Positions 25,460 through 34,862 are shown, numbered from the stretch's first letter. The stretch is DNA of 64,000 bases from DATMQA01 sp035566895 (GCA_035566895.1 DATMQA010000221.1:22356-86355), one strand, 5' to 3'. Numbers and translations: made by a program. The notes: a model not told the origin generated them from the letters alone.

Positions 25460-26791
25460 CTATGCGCTCGCTGTAGGGAGCACCGGCGGGTCTTTCAAGA
25501 TGTCGTGCCGGCTCGGCATGGGCGGCTGGAGCGTGCGGAACGCGCCATATTCCATTTTGGCACAGTTCTGGTACATCATCTCGGGACCGTAGGTGAACTT
25601 GCAATTCAGAATGTCCTCCCAATTGACGCCTGCGCCGCTGTAAGCCGCCTCGCGGCCCATGATCGCGGTCAGGGTGCTGTCGGTGACTTGCTTTCCCTCG
25701 TTCAATTCTTTGTCGCCGAGAATGGCGTTGATGAGGTCGATGTGTTCCTGGACATAAGGATCGATGGCCTTCTCGCGGTAACGCCACATCTGGCCGCCCG
25801 CGGGGTGAATCGTGCCGGACGGATTGGCCGTGCCTTTGGTGCCGTGAACCGCTTCGCTCACGGAAGACCAATCGCGTTTGACCTGGCCGCAGTAGTTGAA
25901 CGAGCGAACCCCATTCGCGTATTCATATTCGATATCGAAATTGTCCCAAATCTCCCCGGATTTGTCGCCCAATTGCTGGCGACTGCCCTGGCCCCAGCAC
26001 CTCACCGGATGGCCGTTCATGATCCAGTTGCACACGTCAATATTATGCACGTGCTGTTCGCAAATGTGATCGCCGCTAAGCCAGATGTAATGATACCAAT
26101 TGCGAATCTGCCGCTCCAATTCGCTATCGCCGTGGTCGCCGCGGTGCCAGATCGGTCCGCCGTTCACCCAGTAAGCGCGCAAGGCGACTACGTCGCCGAT
26201 GTCACCGCCCTGAATGCGCTTAATGGTCTCAATGTAGCCGGCCTGGTGACGGCGCTGCGTGCCGGCGGCGACCTTAAGATTCTTCGCTTTAGCAGCTTCG
26301 GCAGCTTCATACATCACGCGGCAACCGGATCCATCCACCGCCACCGGTTTCTCGGTGAAGATATTCTTGCCGGCTTCGACACAAGCCTTGAAGTGGGCCG
26401 CTCTAAAACCCGGAGGCGTCGCCAGAATCGCGTAGTTGACTCCGGGCACGGCCAGCGCCTTCTGATAGGCATCGAACCCGCTGAAGCACTTGTCCTCAGG
26501 AACCTCGAAATTGTCCTTCCCGCGCCGGGCCTGTTCGGGAAAAAGGTCGGCGACTGCCACGATTTTACCTTCGACACCGACCGTCTTGACGGCCTCAAGG
26601 AAATTGCCGCCGGCACCGCCGCCGCGGCCCCCGACGCCAATGATGACCGCGTTGATCGCCTGCTTGCCCTGGGCGTGCACCAGCGAAGGAAAGGTCACCG
26701 CCGCTGCGGCCGAGGCCGCCGCGAGGGATGAGGTTTTAAGGAACTGGCGGCGACTGACCGCTGTGGACGGAGGGGTCGGATTATTTTGCAT
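25460..26791 (-). CDS. Gfo/Idh/MocA-family oxidoreductase, Tat-exported
   Basis: 443 residues. A twin-arginine signal (SRRQFLKTSSLAAASAAAAV) is followed by a Rossmann domain (VIIGVGGRGGGAGG) and the family motif TEKPV at about residue 145. The catalytic-side sequence CEQHVHNIDVCNWIM carries the conserved His. Exported members of this family abound in Verrucomicrobia and Planctomycetes and are thought to act on sugars or sugar-like alcohols with tightly bound NAD(P); the substrate is unknown. It is a stand-alone unit: its own terminator downstream and a 64-bp gap to the SUMF1 gene upstream on the same strand. Confidence 0.9.
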   Translation of the reverse strand: MQNNPTPPSTAVSRRQFLKTSSLAAASAAAAVTFPSLVHAQGKQAINAVIIGVGGRGGGAGGNFLEAVKTVGVEGKIVAVADLFPEQARRGKDNFEVPEDKCFSGFDAYQKALAVPGVNYAILATPPGFRAAHFKACVEAGKNIFTEKPVAVDGSGCRVMYEAAEAAKAKNLKVAAGTQRRHQAGYIETIKRIQGGDIGDVVALRAYWVNGGPIWHRGDHGDSELERQIRNWYHYIWLSGDHICEQHVHNIDVCNWIMNGHPVRCWGQGSRQQLGDKSGEIWDNFDIEYEYANGVRSFNYCGQVKRDWSSVSEAVHGTKGTANPSGTIHPAGGQMWRYREKAIDPYVQEHIDLINAILGDKELNEGKQVTDSTLTAIMGREAAYSGAGVNWEDILNCKFTYGPEMMYQNCAKMEYGAFRTLQPPMPSRHDILKDPPVLPTASA

Positions 26792-26855
26792 AAACGTCTT
26801 CGATTTAAGGTTTGTTGTTTCGTGTTTAAGTGGCAGAGTTCGGTTAAAATCACAC

Positions 26856-29033
26856 TCAATCTCTTTCTACTCCGCTGCTCCAGTATTTCTGCATTTGTTC
26901 GGCCGTCGGCACCTTGAGCGGGCGGACGATGCGGAAGCCGACCCACTGGGCGTCGGAGAAATACCAGATGCTCTTGGGCAGTTGCGGGTCTTGCATTTTC
27001 CAGGTGCGGTCAGAGCCGCGGCGGGCCGCGCTGCGGCATTTGGGGGCCGGGTCGTCCCAGGAACCGCCGCGGACCGAATGCGGATACGGCTTGGTGGCCT
27101 TATTCCAAGGATCGAGGATGGGACTAGTGCCGGCGCACTGTTGATAGTAATTGGGGTCATACTGGTCAAGGACCCACTCGACGACGTTGCCGCACATATC
27201 ATAGAGCCCCCAGGGATTGGGCTTTTTCTTGCCGACCTTTTGATACTTGAAATCGCTGTTTTCCTCGTACCAGGCGTACTCGCCCAGTTTGGAGGGGTCA
27301 TCGCCGAAGAAATAGGCGGTGGTAGTGCCGGCGCGGCAGGCGTATTCCCATTCGGCCTCGGTCGGCAAGCGATAGAACTGGCCAGTCTTGGCGCTGAGCC
27401 ACTGGCAGTACTTATTGGCGCCGTGCTGGGTCATCGCAATGGCCGGGTAGCCGTCTTTGCCCATGCCGAAACTCATCTCCACGTACGGTTTGGAAGGATG
27501 ACTGACCGCATCGGCCAACTTGTCCGCGGCAGCATCGGTGGGAATGGTCATGCGCGTGCGGTGCTCTTCGTCGGGATACATGAATAACTCGTATTCGTTC
27601 CAGGTAACTTCGCAGCGCCCCATCCAGAAGGGTGAGATGCTGACTTTGTGCTGCGGCGCCTCGTCCGCGTTGTGGTTGGCCTCACTGGCAGGGCTGCCCA
27701 TCACGAATTCTCCCGCCGGGATCGGCACCATTGCATAGCTGACACGCGTGCCCGGAATGGTGTTGGTAAAGGGCTTCATCTCCGCTTCGTTTTTCACGGT
27801 GAGGTTCGCGGTGATACGCTGATAAATGTCCGGGATAGTAATATTGTCGTTGTCGGCCAGCGAGGGAAGGCTGCCGAATGCTCCGGCCACAAACCCCGCG
27901 CCGCTCGCGTTATACACGCGGTAACGCGTCGAGAATTTTCCCGACGCCGGTTGCAAAAATGTGATAAATCCATCTCCCAATCCCGCCGCGCACGTAAATA
28001 AATCATTCGTGCCGGAAATGGTTTGGACCGGCGCGGGCGCCTTGACCCCATCGAAATTAAAGACACCGGCAGTTTCGCCCTGGCCGAAGATGACCAGCAA
28101 TTTCTCGCCGGTGGCATGATGAATGGTGATGACGCGGCGGACCGGTTGGCCAAGGTCAAAAGTGTCTCCTTTGCCAAAGCGGAACTGACCGGGCGCCGCT
28201 TCCTCGACGGGCCGAACCACCAGTTTGTTTTCTCCGGGCTTGTAAAAGACGAACTCCAAGAGAGGCGACCCGCCGAAATTGCCGGCGGCATAGTCCACAC
28301 CCGCAGGCAGGCCTGAAGCTGTGGCAATTGTCACGGGCTTGCCCGAGCTGAGGTCCTCGGCTCGAAAGATGTCACCTTTGTCATCATGAAGCACCGAGCA
28401 AACCAGTTCGGGCTGGCCGGTCTTGAGCGCGAGTCGATTGGCTTTGACCTCCGGCGCCGAAAGTGCAGCCTCGCTCAGCTTTGGAAAATCGGTGCCGTTG
28501 TTGCGCAGCAACGTCGCCAGGTTCGCATCCGGCGAGTTGTAAATGCTGGCGATGTAGAGGTCCGCCAGCCGCGTGCCACCGGGGCCACCGGCCGCGGCTG
28601 CCACCAGCGTGTTTGGTCCCATTGCGGCAGTAAAGGGCACCACCAGCGGCTTGCCTGTGGCGGTGGTGCTGGCCGCTTCGACTAGTGTTAGTTCGGTTGC
28701 GTCAGGCGAGGCGAACGCCAGACCATCCAGGTTGGTCGCAAACAGTTTGCCGATGCTAACTCCGGAAATGCCTTTGAGGCCGCTGGGCCGGCAATCGACC
28801 CACGAAAACATACCGCCGCCGCTTCCGTAGCCTATCCGGTATTTGCCGCTTTCTTTGTCCACGATGACCAGGTCCAGCCGGCCGTCGCCATCGAAATCGC
28901 CGCTGCCGAAAAACTCTCGCGGAGTTTCATAGATAAACGACTCAGGAGCCATCGCCGCCCGGGAGAGGTCTGGAACCAACGCCAGCAGCGACCCCGTCGC
29001 TAGCGCGCAGAGGGAGTAAAGTTTCATCATCAC
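26856..29033 (-). CDS. VCBS/FG-GAP plus SUMF1-domain exported protein
   Basis: 725 residues. The signal peptide ends near LSRAA. Residues about 35-400 look like FG-GAP/VCBS beta-propeller repeats (GSGDFDGDGRLDLVIVD carries the calcium-loop DxDxDG). Residues about 430-715 form a SUMF1/formylglycine-generating-enzyme-like domain: VPIPAGEFVMGSP, PFWMGRCEVTWNEYE, YRLPTEAEWEYACRAG, NPWGLYDMCGNVVEW, VRGGSWDDP and VGFRIVRP. The Cys pair needed for formylglycine formation is replaced (CRSAARRGS), so it is probably a binding or structural member. Propeller-SUMF1 fusions are common in Verrucomicrobia; the role is unknown, possibly carbohydrate or sulfatase-related. Confidence 0.88.
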   Translation of the reverse strand: MMMKLYSLCALATGSLLALVPDLSRAAMAPESFIYETPREFFGSGDFDGDGRLDLVIVDKESGKYRIGYGSGGGMFSWVDCRPSGLKGISGVSIGKLFATNLDGLAFASPDATELTLVEAASTTATGKPLVVPFTAAMGPNTLVAAAAGGPGGTRLADLYIASIYNSPDANLATLLRNNGTDFPKLSEAALSAPEVKANRLALKTGQPELVCSVLHDDKGDIFRAEDLSSGKPVTIATASGLPAGVDYAAGNFGGSPLLEFVFYKPGENKLVVRPVEEAAPGQFRFGKGDTFDLGQPVRRVITIHHATGEKLLVIFGQGETAGVFNFDGVKAPAPVQTISGTNDLFTCAAGLGDGFITFLQPASGKFSTRYRVYNASGAGFVAGAFGSLPSLADNDNITIPDIYQRITANLTVKNEAEMKPFTNTIPGTRVSYAMVPIPAGEFVMGSPASEANHNADEAPQHKVSISPFWMGRCEVTWNEYELFMYPDEEHRTRMTIPTDAAADKLADAVSHPSKPYVEMSFGMGKDGYPAIAMTQHGANKYCQWLSAKTGQFYRLPTEAEWEYACRAGTTTAYFFGDDPSKLGEYAWYEENSDFKYQKVGKKKPNPWGLYDMCGNVVEWVLDQYDPNYYQQCAGTSPILDPWNKATKPYPHSVRGGSWDDPAPKCRSAARRGSDRTWKMQDPQLPKSIWYFSDAQWVGFRIVRPLKVPTAEQMQKYWSSGVERD

Positions 29034-29085
29034 TCAGAAATCGCGCTCAGAGTTTCCTGAGGAATCGGAATAAAGTCAAACCTGG

Positions 29086-29118
29086 AGACGTGAAACGTAA
29101 AACGTGAAACGTGAACGT
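29086..29118. repeat. ACGTGAAACGT word repeat
   Basis: ACGTGAAACGTAAAACGTGA continues as AACGTGAACGT. It is the inverse of the CACGTTT words at 33097-33132 and 46449-46474, lying between the divergent SUMF1 and GDSL genes. Confidence 0.8.
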
Positions 29119-29207
29119 CCGGCGGCTGCAGGATTCGTGCGATTTCAAGGCCGTTTTCCGCGGTTTTTGGTCATTTTCGGCTTGATTTCAGTGGAAAGGC
29201 AGTTACT

Positions 29208-30359
29208 ATGCCCGCAACACCCGTGAATAATAGCCGTGGCACATATCGAGTCGCCCTTCGCTCAGTCACCTTTATTCTCTTCCTTTTCCTCGCCGGTTCC
29301 ACCCTGGCGGCGAGTTTCAATGACCTCATCGTTTTCGGCGACAGCCTTTCGGACCATGGCAACGATTTGGCCATCACCTTCGGTACCGCGCCCAAGGCGC
29401 CTGGCTACTCTGATGGCCGCTTCTCCAACGGCCCTCTCTGGGTCGAGCGGCTCGGCACATTGCTGAGATTGGGCGCTCCCACCGGCAGCCAAAATGGCGG
29501 GAAAGATTTCGCCTATGGCGGGGTCACCACCGGCAACGGTTCGACGATCCTGAACCCCGGCGGCTTCGTTCAAATCCGCGCGCCCAACATTGGCGCTCAG
29601 ATCACGATGTGGACAAACGCCAACATGGCGTCGGCCAACCAACTCTTCACGCTCCTGGGCGGCGGCAACGATTTCTTCGGCGTTTTGGACAGCGGCGCGA
29701 CCACCACAGCACAATCCGTTGCTGACAACATGAAGAATAACGTCCAAACGCTTTACAACGACGGCGCGCGCAATGTGATGGTGTTGAATCTCCCCGACCT
29801 GGGCAAAACCCCGCGCTATCGCGGCACTGCCAAGGCCGCGCAAGCTACACAGCTCACCACTGACTTCAACTCTGCCCTCAAGCTCGATCTCGACGCCGTT
29901 CAGGCAGCCGATACCGGCCTCAACCTCTTCCGGCTCGACCTCTTCACGCTGTCCAATGACCTGATTGCCAATCCCGCTTCCTACGGCCTGACTAATGTGA
30001 CCGATCGGGCCTACACCGGCGACGACACTTTCGCCGGCAATGGCACCGCCGTGGCCGATCCCTCGAAGTATCTTTTCTGGGACGCCGTACATCCTACTTC
30101 CGCAGCTCACACGCTCATCGGTGATGCCGCCTTCGCTCTCGTACCCGAACCCGGCAGCGCAACGTTGTTTCTCATCTTCTGCAGGCATCTGCTGCGCCAT
30201 GCGCGTGAACCGGACATGCCGGCTTTCCACCCATCGTCGCCAGGGAAAGTTTGCGAGAAGGGGTCGCTAGTCTACTGCCAAACTTTAACCGGGAAGCGGG
30301 CCTGGCTTCAGGAGGGTGTTTCGTTTTGTGTTCGATTCGGGCGCGAAGCCCTTGTATGA
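29208..30359 (+). CDS. GDSL/SGNH esterase with degenerate PEP-CTERM
   Basis: 383 residues. The signal peptide ends near STLAA. It has SGNH block I FGDSLSDHGND (Ser46 nucleophile), block III GGGNDFFG and block V DAVHPTSAAH with the catalytic Asp and His, as in the plant-like/thermolabile-hemolysin branch of lipases. VPEPGSATLFLIF resembles a PEP-CTERM sorting signal, but the helix is only about 11 residues. After RHAR the frame continues for some 50 unrelated residues instead of stopping. The PEP signal is therefore decayed or disrupted, and the final extension may be non-native. Predicted role: an exported esterase of unknown substrate. Confidence 0.85.
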   Translation: MPATPVNNSRGTYRVALRSVTFILFLFLAGSTLAASFNDLIVFGDSLSDHGNDLAITFGTAPKAPGYSDGRFSNGPLWVERLGTLLRLGAPTGSQNGGKDFAYGGVTTGNGSTILNPGGFVQIRAPNIGAQITMWTNANMASANQLFTLLGGGNDFFGVLDSGATTTAQSVADNMKNNVQTLYNDGARNVMVLNLPDLGKTPRYRGTAKAAQATQLTTDFNSALKLDLDAVQAADTGLNLFRLDLFTLSNDLIANPASYGLTNVTDRAYTGDDTFAGNGTAVADPSKYLFWDAVHPTSAAHTLIGDAAFALVPEPGSATLFLIFCRHLLRHAREPDMPAFHPSSPGKVCEKGSLVYCQTLTGKRAWLQEGVSFCVRFGREALV

Positions 30360-30369
30360 TAAGCGCTTA

Positions 30370-32526
30370 ATGAAGCGGCAAACCGGCGGCCGATCGAACA
30401 GATCCGCCAGGCGACAGAATCTTTCGGCGACCAAGCCACCATCCCAGGATGGCCCAATGCCTCAGCCTGCTTCTGTTTGCGCTCCACCAACATCTCTCCG
30501 ACCTCCGCTTACCATTCACCCGGCCCCATCATCCATTATCCACCAACCATCATCCACCACCAGGAACCTCCTCCTGGGCCTGCTTTTGGTCGCTGCCACA
30601 TTGCTGGCTTATCAGCCGGTCTGGCACGCCGGCTTTATCTGGGATGACGACGTCTATGTCACGACGAACAAACTACTAACCGCACCGAATGGCCTGTGGC
30701 GGATTTGGTTTACCACTGACTCTCCCTCTCAATATTTCCCGCTGGTTTATACCGCCTTTCGTTTCGAGCATTCGTTGTGGGGCCTGAATCCAATCGGCTA
30801 CCATTGGGTCAACCTTTTGGTCCACAGTTTGAATGTCCTGCTGGTCTGGCGCTTGTTGCTGCGGTTGGCGGTGCCGAGCGCTTGGCTCGCCGCCGCGCTT
30901 TTTGCCTTGCACCCGGTTCAGGTCGAGACTGTCGCCTGGATTACCGAGCACAAGAACCTGTTTTCCTTTTTCTTCATGCTGCTGGCTCTGGGCTCCTGGA
31001 TGGAGTTTATCAAGGAGCAGCCCAGGTCCCGCTGGCAGTTCTATGTTGCCGCGCTGATTTTCTACCTGCCGGCGCTTTTCAGCAAGACCACTGCCTGTAC
31101 ACTTCCAGCAGCGCTGTTCCTGGTTTTGTGGTTGCAGCAAAAACCAATCACTCTGAAGCGGCTGGCCCAGATCGTCCCCTTCATCATCTTCGGCGTGGGA
31201 ATGGGACTGCTGACGATGTGGTGGGAGCGTTACCACCAGGGGACCCATGGCCGGGAGTTCGCCTTGGGTTTCTTGCAGCGAATCCTCATCGCCAGCCGCG
31301 CGGTGTGGTTTTACCTCGGCAAACTGCTATGGCCAGAGCACCTGGCCTTCAGCTACCCACGCTGGGTGATCAACCCCTCCGACCCTCTGGCCTATGCGTG
31401 GACGGCAGCAGGGGTGGGGTTGGGTGCACTCCTATACTTCGCTCGGCGGACGCTCGGACGCGGTCCGGAAGTCGCGGCGGTATTTTTCTGTGCGACCCTG
31501 AGCCCGATGCTCGGATTCATCATGCTCTACACCTTCCGTTATACGTTTGTGGCGGACCATTACCAGTACGCCGCTTGCCTCGGACCTTTGGCGCTGGGCG
31601 CGGCGGGCCTTGCCACCGCAATGAAAATTGTCCCTGCACGTCTGAAAACACCCTGGCTGCAACCGGTTGTTTGCGGCCTGCTGCTGCTGGGCCTGGGCAC
31701 CCTCACCTGGCACCAGGCGTGCTCCTACAAAGACGTCGAGACACTCTGGCGCGATACCGTGGCCAAGAACCCTGATTCGTGGATGGCCCGCTACAACCTC
31801 AGCAAGGATTTGCTTCACCGCGGTCACTTCGATGAAGCGCTTGAAGAATACCGCCGCGCGCTGGAGACAGGCCCGAATCAGGTCGATAGCCTGGTGAGCG
31901 TCGGCAATGCGCTCTTTGCCAAAGGCCGCTATAATGAAGCAATGGACTTTTATCAGCGCGCGCTCCAGGTCAATCCCGACAATCCCGAGGCCCACATCAA
32001 CCTCGCGGTGATCCTCGCCAATCGCGGCCGGGTCGCCGAAGCCATCGAACACGACCGCAAGGCGCTGCGAATTAATCCGCTGCATATCACGGGCCATGTC
32101 AACCTGGCGGTGTCGCTGTCCAGCCAGGGCAACTATCAGGAGGCGCTCGAGCATTACCGTAAAGCCCTCGAATTGAATCCCGACCAACCGCTGACGCACG
32201 TCAACCTCGCCATCGCCCTCACGGCCCTGGGCCGGACCAATGAGGCGACCCAACATTATCGCAAGGCGGCCGATTCCGCCAATCGCCACGCCTCTGACCT
32301 GGCCGAGGAAGGCCGCCTTGAGGAATCCGAGGCGCAATATCGCGAAGCCATCCGGCTGATACCGAACAATGCCGAGGGCCACTGCGGCCTGGGTGCCCTG
32401 TTCGCCCAGCAAGGCAAACGTGACGAAGCCCGAGGCCAGTTTGCCGAGGCACTGCGGCTCAGAGCTGATTATCCGGAAGCCCAGCGGCGGCTGCGAGAAC
32501 TGGATTCCGCTCCACCCAAACAATGA
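30370..32526 (+). CDS. TMTC-like GT-C membrane glycosyltransferase with TPRs, paralog A
   Basis: 718 residues from the ATG at 30370 (ATG at 30457 is also possible; the first about 70 residues are Pro/Ser-rich and partly repeat-coded). About 10-12 membrane helices are followed by roughly eight TPRs (for example EALEEYRRALETGPNQVDSL). The first loop has GFIWDDDVYVTTN with an acidic pair, then FALHPVQVETVAWITEHKN and FVADHYQYAACLG. This order matches eukaryotic TMTC O-mannosyltransferases and their bacterial TPR homologues (DUF1736-like, GT-C fold), which use lipid-linked sugars. Acceptor and donor are unknown. It heads a set of three tandem paralogs; its stop overlaps the next start by ATGA. 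Confidence 0.75.
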   Translation: MKRQTGGRSNRSARRQNLSATKPPSQDGPMPQPASVCAPPTSLRPPLTIHPAPSSIIHQPSSTTRNLLLGLLLVAATLLAYQPVWHAGFIWDDDVYVTTNKLLTAPNGLWRIWFTTDSPSQYFPLVYTAFRFEHSLWGLNPIGYHWVNLLVHSLNVLLVWRLLLRLAVPSAWLAAALFALHPVQVETVAWITEHKNLFSFFFMLLALGSWMEFIKEQPRSRWQFYVAALIFYLPALFSKTTACTLPAALFLVLWLQQKPITLKRLAQIVPFIIFGVGMGLLTMWWERYHQGTHGREFALGFLQRILIASRAVWFYLGKLLWPEHLAFSYPRWVINPSDPLAYAWTAAGVGLGALLYFARRTLGRGPEVAAVFFCATLSPMLGFIMLYTFRYTFVADHYQYAACLGPLALGAAGLATAMKIVPARLKTPWLQPVVCGLLLLGLGTLTWHQACSYKDVETLWRDTVAKNPDSWMARYNLSKDLLHRGHFDEALEEYRRALETGPNQVDSLVSVGNALFAKGRYNEAMDFYQRALQVNPDNPEAHINLAVILANRGRVAEAIEHDRKALRINPLHITGHVNLAVSLSSQGNYQEALEHYRKALELNPDQPLTHVNLAIALTALGRTNEATQHYRKAADSANRHASDLAEEGRLEESEAQYREAIRLIPNNAEGHCGLGALFAQQGKRDEARGQFAEALRLRADYPEAQRRLRELDSAPPKQ
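30525..30566. repeat. CCATCATCCA word repeat in paralog A
   Basis: CCATCATCCATTATCCACCA then ACCATCATCCACCACC, in frame just before the first membrane helix of the TMTC-like gene. Confidence 0.6.
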
Positions 32527-34817
32527 AGCGCCGCCCATGCCTCATTCTCGGCCTCCTGCTGGCTTTGGTGGCCTGGACATTTTGGCCCGCAATTCGCGGT
32601 AACTTTATCAATTACGATGATCCGGATTACGTCACGGGCAATGCCCATGTCCAGGGCGGCTTGACCGCCGCCAATTTCGCCTGGGCCTTTCGCAGCACGG
32701 AGGCCGCCAATTGGCATCCCGCCACCTGGCTCTCGCACATGCTCGATGCCCAAATCTTTGGGTTGCGGCCCTGGGGCCATCACCTCGCGAACCTCCTGCT
32801 CCACGAAGCCAACACCCTGCTGGTCTTTCTATGGTTACAGCGCCTGATGGGCGCAACCTGGCGCAGCTTGTTCGTGGCGGGACTTTTTGCCCTTCACCCA
32901 CTCCACGTGGAATCCGTCGCTTGGGTGTCGGAACGCAAAGACGTGCTGAGTGGGCTTTTCTTCCTGCTCACGCTCCTGGCGTACACCCGTTATGTGGAGA
33001 AACCCGCAGTCCACCGTCCACCGTCCATAGTCTCGAAGTCCAAAGTCCAAAGTCCAAAGTCCAAAGCCACCGCATCAAACATCACGACCCACAAATCACG
33101 TTTCACGTTTCACGTTTCACGTTTCACATCTAAGCCTTCACTTTACTATATTCTTGCACTGATCTCCTTTGCGTTGGGTCTAATGTCCAAACCCATGCTG
33201 GTCACCCTGCCCTTCGTCTTGTTGCTGCTGGATTACTGGCCCCTCGGGCGAATCCAACTTTCGACTTCTAACTTTCGACTTTCAACTCTGCTCGAAAAAA
33301 TCCCCTTCTTCCTCCTCTCCGCGCTTGCGAGTCTCATTACGTTCCAAGTCCAGCACGGGGCCGGTGCGGTGCAGACCTCTGTCGGGCTGCCCTTTTTGCA
33401 GCGCCTGGACAATGCTCTGGTCGCTTACGGTCGTTACCTCGGCAAGCTCTTCTACCCAGCCAACCTTGCGGTTTTCTATCCGCACCCAGTCCACTGGCCG
33501 CCTGGGACAGTATGGCTGGCCGTGACCATTGTGGTCGGCATCTCGATACTGATGCTCGCGTGGCACAAGCGCCACCCCTACGGGCTGGTCGGCTGGTTCT
33601 GGTTTCTTGGCATGCTGGTGCCGGTGCTCGGATTCGTGCAAGTGGGCGCGCAATCGATGGCGGATCGCTATGCTTATTTGCCACTCTTGGGCCCATTCAT
33701 CGTTCTGTCATGGGGAATTGTCGACCTGGTGAACTTTCTTGCGACTGAGCGCCTGTTCGCACGACGCCATCAACGTAGCGCAGATTTCCAATCTGCTGTA
33801 TCGCCGATTTCCAATCGGCAGGCCGCGCCCAAGCCGTCAGACACCGTACCAAACGCACGGCTGGCGGATGGCAACCCCGCGATACAGCAGATTGGAGATC
33901 TGCGCTACCAGGGCCACAGCGTTCGTTCAAAACGTCTCCTTTCGGTCGCTGCGACGGCCACACTGCTGCTGTGCGCAGGGTTGGCCTGGCGCCAGGCCGG
34001 TTATTGGCATGACAGCGGCACCCTGTTCCGCCATGCGCTGGCAGTTACGGAGGCAAATGCCGTGAGTTACTTGCAATTGGGCAGCGATACCCTCCTGCAG
34101 CGGGGGCGGCTGGATGAAGCAATTGAACAACTGGAAGAGGCGGTGCGACTTAAGCCCAATTACGCCCAGGCCCACAACGCCCTCGGCACCGCGTTCGAGA
34201 AAAAAGACCGGCTCGAGGAAGCCATCAGCCAATTCGACCAGGCCGTAAAACTTTATCCGGGCTATGTGGAAGCACGGAGCAATCTCGGTGCCGCCTTGTG
34301 CCTGGTTGGGCGCACGGAGGAGGGGCGCACCCAACTCGAAGAGCTTATCCGTCAGAAACCCGATTACGCGCCGGCTCACAACCATCTCGGGTCGGCCCTG
34401 CAAGCCCAGGGCCGTTTGGACCAGGCGCTTTCCGAATTTGAGGCGGCCTTGCGCCTCAATCCTTCTTACCCCGAGGCCCACAACAACCTCGGCATCGCGC
34501 TGGGAACCAAAGGCCAAACCGACGAAGCCATCGCTCAGTTCGAAGCCGCCATTCGGTTGAAGCCCGGCTACACCTCTGCCTACAATAACCTGGGCAGGGC
34601 TCTCTGGAGTACGGGCCGCCGCGACGAAGCCCTCCGCTGCTTCGAGGCCGCCGTCCGACGCGACCCCAACTCCGCCCGCGCCCATGGCAATTTCGGCGTC
34701 GCGCTGGCCGCCAGCGGACGCCGGGACGAAGCGCTCCATCACCTGACCGAGGCGCTCCGGCTCCAACCCAATTACCCGGAAGCACAGCAACAGCTTCTGA
34801 AGCTCCAGGCAAAGTAG
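32523..34817 (+). CDS. TMTC-like GT-C membrane glycosyltransferase with TPRs, paralog B
   Basis: 764 residues. Acidic first-loop motif FINYDDPDYVTGN, NWHPATWLSHMLD, ALHPLHVESVAWVSERKDVL, SKPMLVTLPFVLLLLDYW and SMADRYAYLPLLG are shared with paralog C. About eight TPRs complete the C-terminal half. Three repeat blocks are translated in frame: CAAAGTC/CACGTTT words (33007-33132) after TRYVEKP, CTTTCGACTTT words (33253-33287) after WPLGR, and a 134-bp palindrome (33775-33908) in a loop before the last helix. None breaks the frame, and all fall in loops between helices. The start is fixed by the ATGA overlap with paralog A. Predicted role: transfer of a sugar to exported protein (inference). Confidence 0.78.
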   Translation: MKRRPCLILGLLLALVAWTFWPAIRGNFINYDDPDYVTGNAHVQGGLTAANFAWAFRSTEAANWHPATWLSHMLDAQIFGLRPWGHHLANLLLHEANTLLVFLWLQRLMGATWRSLFVAGLFALHPLHVESVAWVSERKDVLSGLFFLLTLLAYTRYVEKPAVHRPPSIVSKSKVQSPKSKATASNITTHKSRFTFHVSRFTSKPSLYYILALISFALGLMSKPMLVTLPFVLLLLDYWPLGRIQLSTSNFRLSTLLEKIPFFLLSALASLITFQVQHGAGAVQTSVGLPFLQRLDNALVAYGRYLGKLFYPANLAVFYPHPVHWPPGTVWLAVTIVVGISILMLAWHKRHPYGLVGWFWFLGMLVPVLGFVQVGAQSMADRYAYLPLLGPFIVLSWGIVDLVNFLATERLFARRHQRSADFQSAVSPISNRQAAPKPSDTVPNARLADGNPAIQQIGDLRYQGHSVRSKRLLSVAATATLLLCAGLAWRQAGYWHDSGTLFRHALAVTEANAVSYLQLGSDTLLQRGRLDEAIEQLEEAVRLKPNYAQAHNALGTAFEKKDRLEEAISQFDQAVKLYPGYVEARSNLGAALCLVGRTEEGRTQLEELIRQKPDYAPAHNHLGSALQAQGRLDQALSEFEAALRLNPSYPEAHNNLGIALGTKGQTDEAIAQFEAAIRLKPGYTSAYNNLGRALWSTGRRDEALRCFEAAVRRDPNSARAHGNFGVALAASGRRDEALHHLTEALRLQPNYPEAQQQLLKLQAK
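33007..33132. repeat. GTCCACC, CAAAGTC and CACGTTT words inside paralog B
   Basis: Consecutive word tracts: TCCACCGTCCACCGTCCA, then GTCCAAA four times, then TCACGTT four times. It is translated in frame as a Ser/Lys/Arg-rich loop (SKSKVQSPKSK, RFTFHVSRFT). The same site in paralog C holds a different CAAAGTC/GTCCACG tract. Confidence 0.9.
33253..33287. repeat. AACTTTCGACTTC word repeat in paralog B
   Basis: CCAACTTTCGACTTC, CTAACTTTCGACTTT and CAACTC tracts, coding for a short Ser/Thr/Leu stretch. It is matched at the homologous position in paralog C (35627-35662). Confidence 0.75.
33775..33908. repeat. 134-bp palindromic element inside paralog B
   Basis: The terminal arms 33775-33803 and 33880-33908 are inverted with 28 of 29 bases pairing (GTAGCGCAGATTTCCAATCT type). 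A smaller inner inverted pair, CGATTTCCAATCG, follows the left arm. It is translated in frame as SADFQSAVSPISNR and onward. No ORF or transposase lies inside. Confidence 0.9.
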
Positions 34818-34819
34818 CT

Positions 34820-34862
34820 TGATGGTTACATGGGTTACATGGTTACATTGTTACACAGGTTG
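34820..34862. repeat. GGTTACATG word repeat between paralogs B and C
   Basis: GATGGTTACATGGGTTACAT continues as GGTTACATTGTTACAC: four GGTTACA-type words fill the gap, followed by TGAGTTAATTGGGTTAAT. Confidence 0.75.
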
